From: Vitis vinifera
Taxonomy: Eukaryota > Streptophyta > Magnoliopsida > Vitales > Vitaceae
Reading direction: 5' to 3'
NCBI RefSeq assembly: GCF_030704535.1
Contig: NC_081818.1
Span: 19,783,001 to 19,847,000 of the forward strand
DNA length: 64,000 nt
Shown here: piece after piece, positions 23,160-35,879 of the stretch
Layout: every line of letters begins with the position of its first letter
Numbering within the stretch: the first letter of the stretch is position 1
Program-made: the position numbers and the translations under genes
Notes under the pieces: generated by a model
Database searches by the model: none
What the model was told of the DNA's origin: nothing
The model's input: only the letters and a program-made list of their open reading frames with translations

Positions 23160-24747
23160 TGTTGGGATTGAACCCTTAAAAGCAAGATATAATGTAACAA
23201 AGTTAGATTTATCTATCTCCTTACTATCTCTTTAGTGTATTTACATTGATTTTAGTATTCAACTCATGTCTCTTATATTGTACATAACTTGGGTGTATTA
23301 AGAATTGCACAGAAGATATAAGTCATGAGTTCCTTATAAGTAGATAAGTTGTCCACAATCAATTCATGGATTTGGACAATCCAATAGATACTATAGTTTA
23401 CCACTTTCTAATTAAAGAGATGACTTGTCTTAACCATTGGGATAGGTTTTCCATGATAAGTACACTAGTATATATGATGCACACTAGACATGACCTACAG
23501 TGAATCATGACGCAAGGCTATCAATTGTCATGATTCACCAAGCTACTATACTATATGGACTCTCAACCTTGAAAAGATATCGAGTTTATGCCAAAATCAA
23601 TAGGAGGCTTTAACTTATGGGTGAGATCCTAAAGTGGTCACATATCCATTTGGATTGGATCACTATTGATGGAGGTTGGTGGCAATAGGTATTCTCAATA
23701 AAAGCACCATGATATCTCATGGGATTGAGACAATGTGTCCCCTTGGGTGGTCTAAAGGACATGTGATCATGAAATTTGTAGTGTCGTAGTAATTCTTTTA
23801 ATGGAATTTGACATATGCTCCTTGGAGTTAAAGTATGTCAATTGATCACATAATAAGTGGAATTTGTAACTCAAGCATTTGAGAGGTAATCTTGATAGAT
23901 GATAACACTATCTTTCTAGATTACGAACACTAATTCATGAGGAGTTTGTATATAGTGGATAGTAGGTCACAGACCCGAGCTTTATTTCGTTATTTACATA
24001 TGGTACTAGAATGCAATTGATTCTTAGTGGGATGTTGAATCAACTTCAAAATTGGATTCTAGGGGAGTTGGATTGGATTCTCTTTAGTTGATTCCTAGTA
24101 GTCCCCGTTCTAAGCTCATATACCATGATGACACGATTTATAGGGGTTGGATTGGTTCTAGATTCATTCTTTTACATAAGAGTGTTTTGGTTATTATGTA
24201 AGGCTGCACAATGGATAATGAACAAGATCTCTAGATTAGGCTAATTGATTAATTAGATAACCCTATATGAATAATTAATTAATTAGGACTCATTTTGGGC
24301 TAGATTAAGTGACTCAAGTCTTGATGGACTCAAGTCACTTAAGCCTAATGGACAACCTTATAATACCCTCTTATGGGTTAAGGTTTCCTTTTAATACCTT
24401 TAGTTAGTTGTCTTCCACCTCTAGAAAGAGAGAAAAAAAAGACAATCAAGGTTTTCATCCTTCCAAAGAGCACACTTTGCAGTGTTAAGATCATGGTTCA
24501 AGTTATCAGGTGGAAGATCTTGGGTGTACGAGACCTCCAGACTATTCAAACATATTCTTCATCATATGGAATTGATTTGGAAACATCCAGATCCAAATAT
24601 GACGTCCAAATCTCTAAATCTTTATTCTAAATTGGTTTTATTGTCATTTTATTTTACTACGATAGATTTGGAAATGCGTAGAGATGGATACATGCACTCT
24701 ACGAGATATAGGGCATGAGAGTACGAAGTAATTCAAGGTTTGCAACA
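23160..24747 (+). mobile_element. Solo LTR, family L, + orientation
   Basis: This 1588-base segment starts TGTTGGGATTG and ends TTTGCAACA. It is flanked by a perfect 5-base target duplication CAATA (23155-23159 and 24748-24752). A related copy lies inverted at 31597-33309. No internal retrotransposon sequence adjoins either copy, so each is a solo LTR left by LTR-LTR recombination. Superfamily is unknown. Confidence 0.85.
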
Positions 24748-25075
24748 CAATATCCTCCCAAATATTTCTTCTATTTCTTAATTATATATTCCAACTTTTA
24801 TTTTTCTATGTGAACAAGGTGATGCAAGGCTCATTTAATTCATATGTATAATGTAATTTTATGTGTTTATATATATATATATATATATATATAATTGGAA
24901 TTAACTCCTAGCATAAAGTTTTTCGATAAAAGATATTTAATAGGAACTTTGTAGGCTTAATGCTCTTCACATATAGAGTACTTTACTATAGTGAAATAAA
25001 TCATAAACTCTTTTGTCAGGTAAAAAAGTATGTAGGCATTATTCAATAAACATTTTTTTTCTCACTATTTTTAGA
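24748..25075. other. Rest of the GLP2 downstream flank
   Basis: Beginning with the right target duplication, the DNA realigns with the GLP 3' flank (compare about 9765-9845), up to about 24830. An (AT)n tract at about 24870-24892 and AT-rich DNA follow. No gene is seen. Confidence 0.6.
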
Positions 25076-27576
25076 ACTAAACCAATGATTGAACTAGCCG
25101 ATTCACGATTCAATAGTCGAATCGATAATTGAATCGCGGTTGAACTGGTGGCATAATAAATATATAATTTATACATTATTAAAATAAAAATTAAATTTTA
25201 AAATTTTAAAATATATATATATAATTAAAAATTTTAAAAATATTTCCTTTTTTAAATCTGAAATGTCGAATTAAATGATAATGATAAATATAAATATATT
25301 AATATAATAAATTTTATTAAATAGAATACGTATAATATTTAACTATGAAAATATATTTAAAATGAAAAGAAAATTTTAATATTTAATTTTATCTCTATCT
25401 ATTTTATTATTTTAAACTTTTAAAAATTAATATATTATTTTTATACTTATATTATATAATTATTATAAAAATAATTGTGAGTGTAAATATTTATATTTGT
25501 TAAATATACTTGAATGATAAAAATTTGAAACAAAAATCAATATTTTCTATTTATATTTTATTTTATTGAAACATTTGCTAAGTTGGTTGCATTGCACAGT
25601 GGTCCAGGCATTGGATCTTTTAGTCCCTGCTTACCCTTGAAGCCTCAAACATATTGTTGGACTAGAGCATGTTATTAGGCTACAGTCAAAGCTCATTGGG
25701 CCAGAAATGAAAGGGACTCACATTGTGATTTCGGTCAAAATACTGTTGATTAGTTTAAGGGAAACCAGACAGACCATTTGGTTCAATGGTCGGACCGTTG
25801 AATACTCAAGGGCCTTTGCTTGGTGCGTTCAATGAAAGGAATTGGAGTACCTCTCTTTGGAATTCAACATGCATGAAGAATAGCTAATGTAATGTCCATT
25901 TCGATGCACTTTATGTTTTGTGTTTTAAAATATAGAAAATAATATTAACTTCTAGATGAAAAATAATAATTTTTAGAGACATTATAATGAGTCTTACTAT
26001 TACAAATTTTAAAAAAATTAAAAATAATTTTTAAGGATATAAGGGAAATCTATACTTTTTATATAAACATATTGATAATCACCATTCCACTGTTAGTTTG
26101 TATAAATAGGAATGGAAATCATATTAATTTAACATGCAAGACATTATATTAAAAATACATAATTATAATTATAAAAAGTACTAATATTTTTTAATAAAAA
26201 ATGAATAAAAAGTTATCTACAAATAATGATAGTTTAAAGTAAAAAAGCAATAAATTAAATTTATAAATTTTTTATTTTTTTTATAATAACAGGTTAATGG
26301 AAAATGTTTTTATTTCTATTTTTTTTTTTTTTTTTTTTTATTCATGTTTGAAGATTGCTATAACAACATTGTCATACTTGATGCATCCCTAATTTCAAAT
26401 TTCAAACACCAAATATTGAAAATATAATTAAAGGTTACCGATATATTCATTATGAGAAAATGCAATTTTTTATTTGAGTAAAACTATTTAGTTGTCAAAA
26501 TTTAAAACCAATTAAAACTTATAGAGGTGTTTGTTTTTTTTAACTTTGCAAGTAATTTTCTTTCAAATTTTAAGTTGTTTATTTTTTTTTACTTTTTTTT
26601 TTACAACTTATTATAAAATTTTAACTGAATAGCAAAAGTCAAAATATTTTAATTTTTTAATAAAAAATAATAATATATTGGTTTTTCTTTACTTTTTAAT
26701 ACTTAATGGAAATAAAATATTATAAAAAACAAACAACCAAACGCTTAACACAATGAAACTCTATTTGGTTTTAAGTTTCGTTTAGAATTAAGTAAAAAAA
26801 AAAAAAAAAACCATCACCTTATTATTTTAAAATTTGGTTATTTTGAAAATTATAAAAAAAAATCCAAAATTAATAAAAACTTTGAAAATTTAGAAAGGGT
26901 TGTTGAGATTGGGCATGTAAATTTGAGTTCGTAATGAGATGATTGTGATTTGCATAGTTTGATTTGTATCGATGAGATACAAATGATGAATATATGACTT
27001 AATTTTTTCTTATATCTTGAAAATGATTTTGTAAACTCCTATCTAAAGAAAATATCAGTCGCAAACTATATTTACATTTAAAATAATTCAAGTTTCAAAA
27101 ATAAATCTAAGTTTTTTTTTTCTTTTATTTTATTTTTATTTATTTATTTATTTTTTAATGTAGAATATTCGGTTATAATGGAAGTGAGATTGAAATTTTA
27201 GATTTCTATCGACTGAAAATGGAAATTTAGACTTGCAAGTTTATATTGGAAGTGAAATGAAAATTTTAGAAATCTACTATGACTGAAAATTGAAATTTAG
27301 GATTTGCAAATTTTGCTTACTATGAATGAAAAACTGATCAAATAAAAAAAATTCCATGTGACCTGTTTGAAATCTATTTCAAAATTTATAAAAATAAAAA
27401 AATAAAAAAAAAATCTTATTTTACAGTAAACAAATTGATTTGGAATCAGAATTTTCGTTTTGTGCATTAGGTTTTACCAATAGCCACAAAAATAAAAAAA
27501 TTTGATTTTCGTGGTGCCAAAATTGAAATTTCTGATTCATGCATCCAAATACTCATTTCCATGCCAAATTTTATTA

Positions 27577-27625
<49 letters not shown>

Positions 27626-27640
27626 GCATGATTTCTTATT
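25076..27640. other. AT-rich non-coding region
   Basis: I see no gene. A segment at 25080-25145 with repeated GATTCAATAGTCGAATCG-like words, and a related word near 25775-25800, suggest a small decayed transposon, but I could not define its ends. Long T and A tracts lie at 26319-26339, 26793-26810 and 27111-27160. Confidence 0.5.
27580..27625. repeat. (ATT)n microsatellite
   Basis: An uninterrupted trinucleotide run of about 15 units within non-coding DNA. Confidence 0.92.
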
Positions 27641-28500
27641 TTAAATTTTTATTTCTGCATGAGGCTTTGGTTGCTATGCATATATGCAATGCTTTGGCAA
27701 GATTGAATTTTTTTAAGAAGGGAAGGTGAGGTTGTGGCAGTCACACCATTAGAAAGTTCGGATTGGAGTGAGATTTTCTTGAAGATGGTTACAACTTTTT
27801 TTGGGAAGGAGAAGATTCTTTTGGGGAGTCCACAGTTGCATATCAAGAAAAAAATGGAAGATCATGGTTCGATATAATTTTTTGGAAAATGATATTCACA
27901 AGGGAGTTTTAAGAAAAGAAGACTCTCTTTAGGAGTCCACGAGCTGCCACTTACCATAGGAGGATTTGGAAGACATCTTTGAAAGAAAGTTTAAAAGAGG
28001 TAAGGATTCTTAAGGAAATGAGATTACTCATGGTTGAGGGGGAGATTAGGAGACTCATCACATCATTGGAGATATAGAGTAGGTTCGAGAAAGCTTTCTT
28101 GTCATACCTCGACAAGCTTAGGTTTTTTGGGTATAACTTTCGTTACAGGTATTGGAATAAGGTAATTATTAAATCTATGGAAAGCTAAGAGAGAGGGCAA
28201 CAACTGGTCTTTTGAAAACTTCTTCTAAGTCAAACATTATAAAGGTGTAGATATCAGAACAAGTTGATTTTTGAAGCTGTGGAAATCTAAGATAAAGGGT
28301 TACAATTGGTTTGTTCACAACTTCTCATAAATCAATTGTTATCAATGAGAAAAATAGGTGACAAGATTTGGGTATAGGAATAACCTAATTGAAGGATTCT
28401 CTTGGTGTGGATGTTTTAGAGACTGAGAAGAGAAAAAGATGGTGGTTGCACATAGAAAGAAGGCCACATCAAAGGAAATTATCCACCCTCTCTCATTGTG
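27641..28500. other. Possible decayed coding relic of unknown type
   Basis: Base composition is less AT-biased than its surroundings and short open stretches occur on +, with many stops between them. I do not recognise a family. A transposon relic or captured gene fragment are both possible. Confidence 0.3.
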
Positions 28501-31500
28501 ATTCAGGTAAATTAAAAAGTTTGTTTAGTTTTATTTTTTATTCAAAGTTTGAAAAGATTGAATTTCGATTAGTTTTAATTTTCATTAGTATTAGATTGAA
28601 ACGATTTAATTTTTTCTTTAGTTTTAATTTTGATTCATATTAGATTGAAATGATTGATTTTTTATTTCATTTTTTTTAGTTTTAATTTTTTTTATTCATA
28701 TTGGATGGAGAAAGTTTGAATTTTTGTTTAATTTTAATCTTGATCCATTATATTAGATTGAAAAAGTTTAAATTTTTGTTTAGTTTAGATTTGACCCTTG
28801 ATATTAGATTGAAAGTTGGGATTTTTATGTTAAATTTGATTCTTGGCATTAGATTGATGTTAGATTGATATTAGATTTTTTAGGTTAGTTCAATTCTTGA
28901 ATTTAATTTGAAAGATAGAGTTTTTGGATACTTTTTTTCATTTTTTTTTAATAAATATTGAAAGTTAAAATTTCTTATGTTAGTCCTTGATTGTTACTAT
29001 CAATTTATGTGTTTGATTGGTCTTTGATAATTCTTGATTGATTTGATGTTAGCTTATTTGATCTAAAAATTGTTAATTCGTCACTTTGGCAATCCTTTGC
29101 TAATTTTGATTTTTTTGAGGCCTTCGAAAAATAATGAAGATTAACCTCTACTCTCACCGATAATAGTTTGGTTGATTGTCCAAAATTTTATTTTGTGATT
29201 TTGTTTCCTTTTAGTTTGTTTCTATATGATCCTTGCATTTTGTTATTTGCAAATTCTATATTTTCTTTTCTCTTTAAAAAGAAAACTTTTCTCAAAAATC
29301 CTTATTAAAATTCATTTAAAAAATTCACTAAAGCCTTTAAGATCAAAGACTTTTTCTTTAATATATATATATATATGCAACTAGATTTAATTCGGTTCAC
29401 ATTCTCTTCTTTATTTTCAAAATTTTTTGTTTTGAGTGGAACATGAATTCAAGCATGTGGTCCCAAATAAATGGGTTAATTCTTATCCTTGATGAGTTAT
29501 ATCAATACTCATGCGAGGTTGGGAATCCATAGGATAGATTTGTACATCAAATGGGGATTTGGTGAAACCCCTACTTGAAAATCATTTTTCAAAAACCTTT
29601 TATCGTTAGCTTATTCATTTTACTCAATCTCTAAAAAGAAAATTCGATTTGACTTACTTAAAGTTTTTCTAAACTTTTCCAATGGTTCCATTGTGTTTTA
29701 GACTTCTTGAACTTGAATTTGGGATATTGTTTGAGTTAAAAAGCACTTTTAAAATGGAAAATATGAATGAGTCTTTTAGGCAGTTTTGTTTTCACACAGT
29801 TCTGGACACCCTAAATGTTTTTGTAAAAATAAATTATTATATGACTATAAGTTTATTATGATATTTTTTCTAAATTCTTGATTTCTTGAAATTGAACTTG
29901 GACACATGAAATATTAAAATATATTTTTTTCTAGTATGAGATATGATTTTTTGAAGTCGTACCTATTATGTTGGACCAATTTTGGACACACAACATCTTT
30001 GTATAATTTTTTTTTTAAAAAAAAAATTGCATTAATTCCTTTTATTTTCCTTTTTTTTATTTAGGTAAACTAGATACCTTAATTGGTTTGTGTGATTTTT
30101 TTATGATTTCAGGGGACCTCTGATTATTTTAAAAAGGCTGGTTAATGGGTGTGATTGCTTTTTGATCCGTTGTGAACCTTCTAAAACTTTTGTAATTTTA
30201 GAATTAATTTAAGCCTTGAATGATTGTTTGGCCACATTGATGATAGACATAAATGTAAGAGATGTTCCGTAGAATTTTTTGTAATACTAGAATTAATTTA
30301 AGCCTTGAATGATTGTTTAGCCATGTGGATGATAGACTAGACATGTAGGAGATGTTCTCTAGAATTTTTTTCAATTTAATTCACATTAGATATTTTTTTA
30401 GGGTTTGTTTTGTGAGGGCTCCTATTCTTACTGAATGTTGATGATCTTGTAACGTACTTGACATATTATTTATTCTAGAGTTATTTGGCATATCTTGACT
30501 TGACTTTTGACTTGTGTTTTGTAATATAGACATGATGAGGTTATTGTATGATTTTTTTCAATGATGAGACATCGTTTTTAGATATCTATTTAGGATTTTT
30601 CTCGTCAATTTCTCTATTCTAAGTTTGTTGAATGTTTGAAATATGCTATCCATTTTGACATCTTTGGCTCACTTGTAAATTAATCTAACTTTGGTTGTGT
30701 TATAAACATGTCATACAAGATAGACAAGCTTTTATTTAAGCCCTAAGACAACTTTTGGCATTTCATGTGGTTTCATTTTGTAATTATATGTTTGTTGGAA
30801 GTATGGACCTTGGCATTGTATATTATTCAAATTTCCTAACTCTAAATTCAAATTATAATAGATCATGTAGAGAGTTTTGATAAGATTAATTAGTACTGCT
30901 TGAACGTTATCCCTTTTCTAGCTATATGCAAGCGCATTGTGGGTTGTGTATGCCATTGCGGTACATCCCTTGCACTTTCTACTTCTTTAGTTTTATATGT
31001 AGACCTTTTTGGGGACTTTCTAATGCACGATATTATTTTAATTGCTTTGATTATTGCTTGATTGTTTGAATGGATCGAATGCATGTTGTATGTTATGTTT
31101 GTTAAACTAACTTTGATGTTTTCATGAAAGCACTTTAGGATGCAACCCAAGTACACTAGTCTCCTTTTGCTATATGAGCGTTTCTTTTAATATGATTGTT
31201 TTATTATAAATAACATGTTGTTTAGCCTTAGACAAAATCATTTTTTTTTTCTTGGTATCCATGATTTATTAATTAATTATTATATTTCCCTCAACTTAGT
31301 CAGTAGAGACCTTTTTAAGGCTTAGGAGAGTGCTACGGCTTATCATTGTACCTTCCCAATAGGTAATCTGATATTTTGACCTAGACTTGGCTTTTTACAG
31401 ACCTACTTTTCCTTTCTAGGTGTCACACTTAGAGTTTTCTTTTTTATTTTGTTTTCTCTTTAAAAAATAAAACAAAAATAAGTGACGACTCCAAAACCTT

Positions 31501-31596
31501 TTCTAAAATTAATTTTTCACTAATAAAAAGTGAGTCTCGCCATTGAGTGGGAATGCACGTGATCAAGAATGCAGGTCAACACATACATCAAATTAG
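28501..31596 (+). repeat. Candidate Ty3/Gypsy (TAT-type) LTR ending at a tRNA primer-like site
   Basis: This is long non-coding, T-rich DNA without stable frames. Near its end, TGACGACTCC (31483-31492) resembles the TGGCGACTCC primer site known from TAT/Ogre-lineage Gypsy elements that use tRNA-Arg. The sequence before it would then be the 5' LTR on the + strand. The left end and any target duplication are not visible, so this is tentative. A solo LTR of another family interrupts it at 31597. Confidence 0.35.
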
Positions 31597-33309
31597 TGTT
31601 AGAAACCCTGGATTACTTCGTTTCCATTACCTAGGTCTCGTAGGGTGCATGCATCTATCCCTAGGTATCTTTAAATCTATCGTAGCAAAATAGAATGGCA
31701 AAAAAAATTAATAACTATAGATCTAAAGATTTGAAACTCATACTTGTGATTTGGATGTTCCTAAATTAAAATCCATCTGATGAAGACCATGCTTGGAAAA
31801 ATTGGAGAGTCTTTCTCCTCAAGCTATTGCCCATGTGTGCATCTTGTGTGATTCCCATGCACGCGACCTATGTGCATCTCATGTGTTTCTTGTGCATGCG
31901 GTCTATGCACGTCTAAGGGTTATTACCCTTCATCCAAGGGGTCTCATACACCCAAGATATTTCGCCCGATGACTCAAACCACAATCTTAGCACTCCAAAG
32001 TGTGGACTTTGGAAGGGAGGAGACTATGGCTCTTACTCTCTCTTTCTTTGGAGGTGGAAGACAACTCTCACCAAAAGTCATTATGAAACTCTAACCCATA
32101 AAGGGGTATTTATAAGGTTGCCCATTGGGCTTAAGGGACTTAAGTCTATTTAAGCTTGGGCCACTTAATCTAACCTAAAATGGGTCCTAATTTATTAATT
32201 AACCACATAGGGTCATCTAATTAATCAATTAGCCCAAACCATAGACCTTCTTCACTATCCCTTGTGCAACCTTGTGTAATTACCAAAATACCCTTATGAA
32301 CAAGAATGAACTTAAAGCTAATTCAACCCCATCATAAACCGTGTCATCAAGGTATATGAGCTAAGAGCAGGGACCACTAGGACCCATAAGAGTTCTAGTT
32401 CTCTCAAAGTCCAATTTTGAAGTTGATTCAACATTCCACTAAAGAGAATCAATTGTAGTTTAATACCTTATATAAATAACAATGAGACAAATTCGGGTTC
32501 ATGACCTATTATCCATTGCCTATAAACTCTCCATGAACTGGTGTTTGTGATGGAATAAGGTAGTACTATCACCTATCAAGATTACCTCTCAAATCCTTGA
32601 ATTACATATCACACTTATTATATGATCAGCTGACATACTTTAACTCCAAGAAGCATATGTCAAATTCCACTAAAGGAATTACTATGGCCATAGATTTCAT
32701 GATCACATGTCCATTGGATCACCCTATGAGACACAATGTCTCAATCTTATGAGATATCATGGTGTCTCTATTGAGAATATTTGTTGCCACTAGCCTCCAT
32801 CAACAATGACTCAATCCATAAGGATATATAACCACTTTAAGGTCTCACCTATAAGTCAAAGCCTCCTATTGATTTTAGCATAAACTCAATATCCTCTTAA
32901 GGTTGATAGTCCATACAATATAGTAGCTTAGTGGATCATGACATTTGATAGCCTTGCATCATGATTCACCACAGGTCTAGTTTAGGGTGCATCATATATA
33001 CTAGTGCACTCACCATGGGAAACCTATCCCAACGGCCAAGATAAGTCATCCCTCTAATTAGAAGGTGGTGGACTATAGTCTCTACTAGATTGCCCAAATC
33101 CATAAACCAACTATGGATAACCTATCTACTTACAAGAAACCTATGAATTCTATCTTCTGCGCAACTCATAATGCACCTAAGTCATGTACAATGTAAGAAA
33201 CATGAGTTGAATGCTCAAATCAATGTCAATACACCAAATGGATAGCAAAGGGACAATTAAGTCTAACTTTGTTACATCATGTCTTGCTTTTCAGGGCTCA
33301 ATCCCAATA
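31597..33309 (-). mobile_element. Solo LTR, family L, - orientation
   Basis: The reverse complement aligns with the solo LTR at 23160-24747; for example 32150-32240 matches 24210-24340 inverted. On + it begins TGTTAGAAACC and ends CCCAATA, where the expected terminal CCAACA is mutated. Flanks ATTAG (31592-31596) and ATTGG (33310-33314) are a 5-base target duplication with one mismatch, which suggests an older insertion than the + copy. Confidence 0.78.
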
Positions 33310-33314
33310 ATTGG

Positions 33315-34335
33315 CCCTTAGAATGCAATGATATAAATCCATACATTTTTTTAGCTTTTAAAATCAATAGGGATTGGTGCTAACTTCAATTCATTGTTGC
33401 CTTCCATGTCAATCATCTTGGGCTAGCACACTAGTTTATGTAGCTAACCAACCTTCATCTAGATGGGAAAGTAAAATAGCAAGGGTGGCGGCTACTAGGC
33501 TTCAAGAATGTGTATGTGTGCCTGAATAAAGCATAAGAGGGCTTTATATAGACCTTAGAGTCATGCTAAAAAATTACCACATCATGTTTAGTGAGCCTAA
33601 CCTTATGCTTAAACCTTATGGTGCACCAAGACCACTCAGTTCACCCTAGTTTTCTAATACACAATTAAATACGATTGCATATGTCACAAGTAGCTCAAAT
33701 GGAGACCGTTAGATGATTGGCCCTCTTGGAATTAATTGAACATAATTAAATAATTAATCTTTACTCTACTATGCAAGATTAATCTTACTCGAACATTTTA
33801 TATAAACATGAAGCGATTAATTTTTTTATTTAAATAATAATTTGTTTAGTCCATGACCTACTAAATTACATATGCTCCCCATAAATTGCTATCCATAATT
33901 TAATTAGAACTTGCTATCAATCAATTAAATTATATCTTTATTCCATTGAGTTACAAATTTATCTTTTTTGCGATCACTTGATATTTCCTTACCTATTATG
34001 ATAAAATATCAAATTCTAATTTAATGCGATTAACATGGTCATGGATTCAATTTGATCATTCACTTTATGATTACTCAAAGGGATATACTATACCTAAAGG
34101 GATATCATGGTGTTTATATTGAGCATTCACCTCACTACATGTTGAATCAATAATCTCTAACTACATGAGAATATATGACCACTTACAACCTAGACATTTT
34201 TGCTTGATGACCTATCAAGATTAAAAGCACATGCAATATAGTAACTAGGAGACATTGCATGTCCAACTAATAGCATACATGACATGCATCTTCATACATT
34301 ATTTCAATATGAAACACATACACACTAGTACCGCC
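33315..34335 (-). repeat. LTR-like relics, including a diverged family L fragment
   Basis: The part at about 34080-34260 resembles 32750-32860 inside the neighbouring solo LTR, in the same orientation but strongly diverged. The part at 33340-33660 is LTR-like, with a TATA-like TTTATATAGACC (about 33541-33552), and is unassigned. No gene is seen. At 34336 the sequence changes to Copia X. Confidence 0.4.
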
Positions 34336-35170
34336 ACCTCAGTTCTCTTCCTATGGCGACATTGAGCTGCATGGTGTCCAGACTTGCCGCAAACAAAGCA
34401 ATTACCCTTCTTATTAATAGTTGGGTTTTGGACCTTATTTGTTGCGTTGAGCTTAGTCCTAGAGTTTTGTTTTCTGGACCTATTATTTTTGGGGTTGCGT
34501 TTTTCCTCTATTACATTAGCTTTAGAAGACAACTCCTTAGCTTTCTCAACCTTGTCCTATTCCGGTTTTATTCCTCAATCCTAATATAGATTATGACATC
34601 TTCTAGGGACATTTGTTTCCTTTTGTGTTCATGTTATTTTTGTAGTCTTTCCAAAACTCTAGAAAAGTCTTTACTAAGTAAGTAGCCACAAAAGGTTCAA
34701 GTAATTTAATGTCTTCAATAGCTAAGTCATTAATCAACAAGTGGTAATCATGGATTTCAAATGATACACCTCAATCCTTGGTCATTTGGCAATTTCTAAA
34801 ATTCCTTATGGTATATTTTTGAGTTCCTACATTTTCTAAGATATATTTTTTATGCATTGCATCCCAAATTTCTTTGGCAATCTTATATTGGCAATAAATA
34901 TCAAATAATTTATTCGTGAGAGTACGAAGAACAACATGCCTAACTTGTTTATTTCCAGTTTCCTAGGTAGGCAACAATTCAGAACCATCTTTTGGTTTTG
35001 GGTTAGTCAAAATGTGTCCCAAGTTCACTACATCTATTGCCAAGAAGACCATTTCCTGCTATCTCTTGAAGAATGTCCCATTAAAGGGATCAATCTTAGA
35101 GGTGTCAGGACATGTGTGAACTAAGGATGCTTCCATTTGATCTACTTTAAGATTGTTATTTTAAGGGTAT
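34336..35170 (-). mobile_element. Copia X relic, copy 2: gag fragment
   Basis: The minus strand encodes the gag CCHC knuckle CFVCGKSGHHAAQC (about 34345-34410) preceded by a Lys/Asn-rich stretch, as in copy 1. Alignment with copy 1 begins at the point equivalent to about 1720, so protease and integrase are missing here. Confidence 0.82.
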
Positions 35171-35879
35171 AAGGAAGACAATGATATTGACCTAGCCCAA
35201 AACAAGTAAGAAAAGAACAGGAAAATAAGTAGTAACTTATTAGATTTATCAACTAAAGAGTGATGAGCACTATCCTTAAAGTAGATCCACTATCCTCAAA
35301 GTCGAGCTCGATGCACTAGGAAACTGGTGGTCTACTTCCAAGATTTAACAACCAGTGGGATCTCGTCTTAGGTGCACTTGGTAGACAAGATTTGTACAAT
35401 TCAGATTTGAATGAAATTAGACTTCAAGTAGGTGTAGGAACCATAGGGAAGAATGCAGTTATTGTTGCGTAGAACCTGTTGTAGTGAAGAATGCAGTCTC
35501 AAGTATGAAGTAGGTACGACTGAAGCTCGAGGTTGTTGTTATTGTGATTTGTGAACAGGCAGGGATATATAGTAGAATAGAAAGAGAAGTCTTTGGAGGC
35601 AAAATAGAGAATGACGGAAGGCTTTGGAGAATGAGAGAGAACAAAGAAGAAGAGAACTCTTGAGAGTTTGAAGTGTTGAGAACTGAGAACGGGTCTTTCC
35701 CATAGAATTGGAACCACTAACGCAGTCCCAACGGGTCTCTCCCATGAAAACGGATCCACTAACTGAGACTAACTACCTAATCTCTCAGAAGAAAACGTCC
35801 CACTCTAAGAAGACTTAACCAATCAAAATACTAAGTAAAAAAAAAAATAACATAATAAATTAAAAATTAATTTTATTTG
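35171..35879 (-). repeat. LTR/leader-like region upstream of Copia X gag, copy 2
   Basis: The duplicate of 2561-3240, with small indels. It has one fewer of the imperfect direct repeats around 35690. Confidence 0.4.

Noticed and set aside
27502..27729. 75-codon + frame containing a Tyr run
   Set aside because: The Tyr run is the translated (ATT)n microsatellite; the frame is chance.
31870..32094. 74-codon + frame rich in Cys at its start
   Set aside because: It lies wholly within the inverted solo LTR and is not preserved in the partner LTR at 23160-24747.
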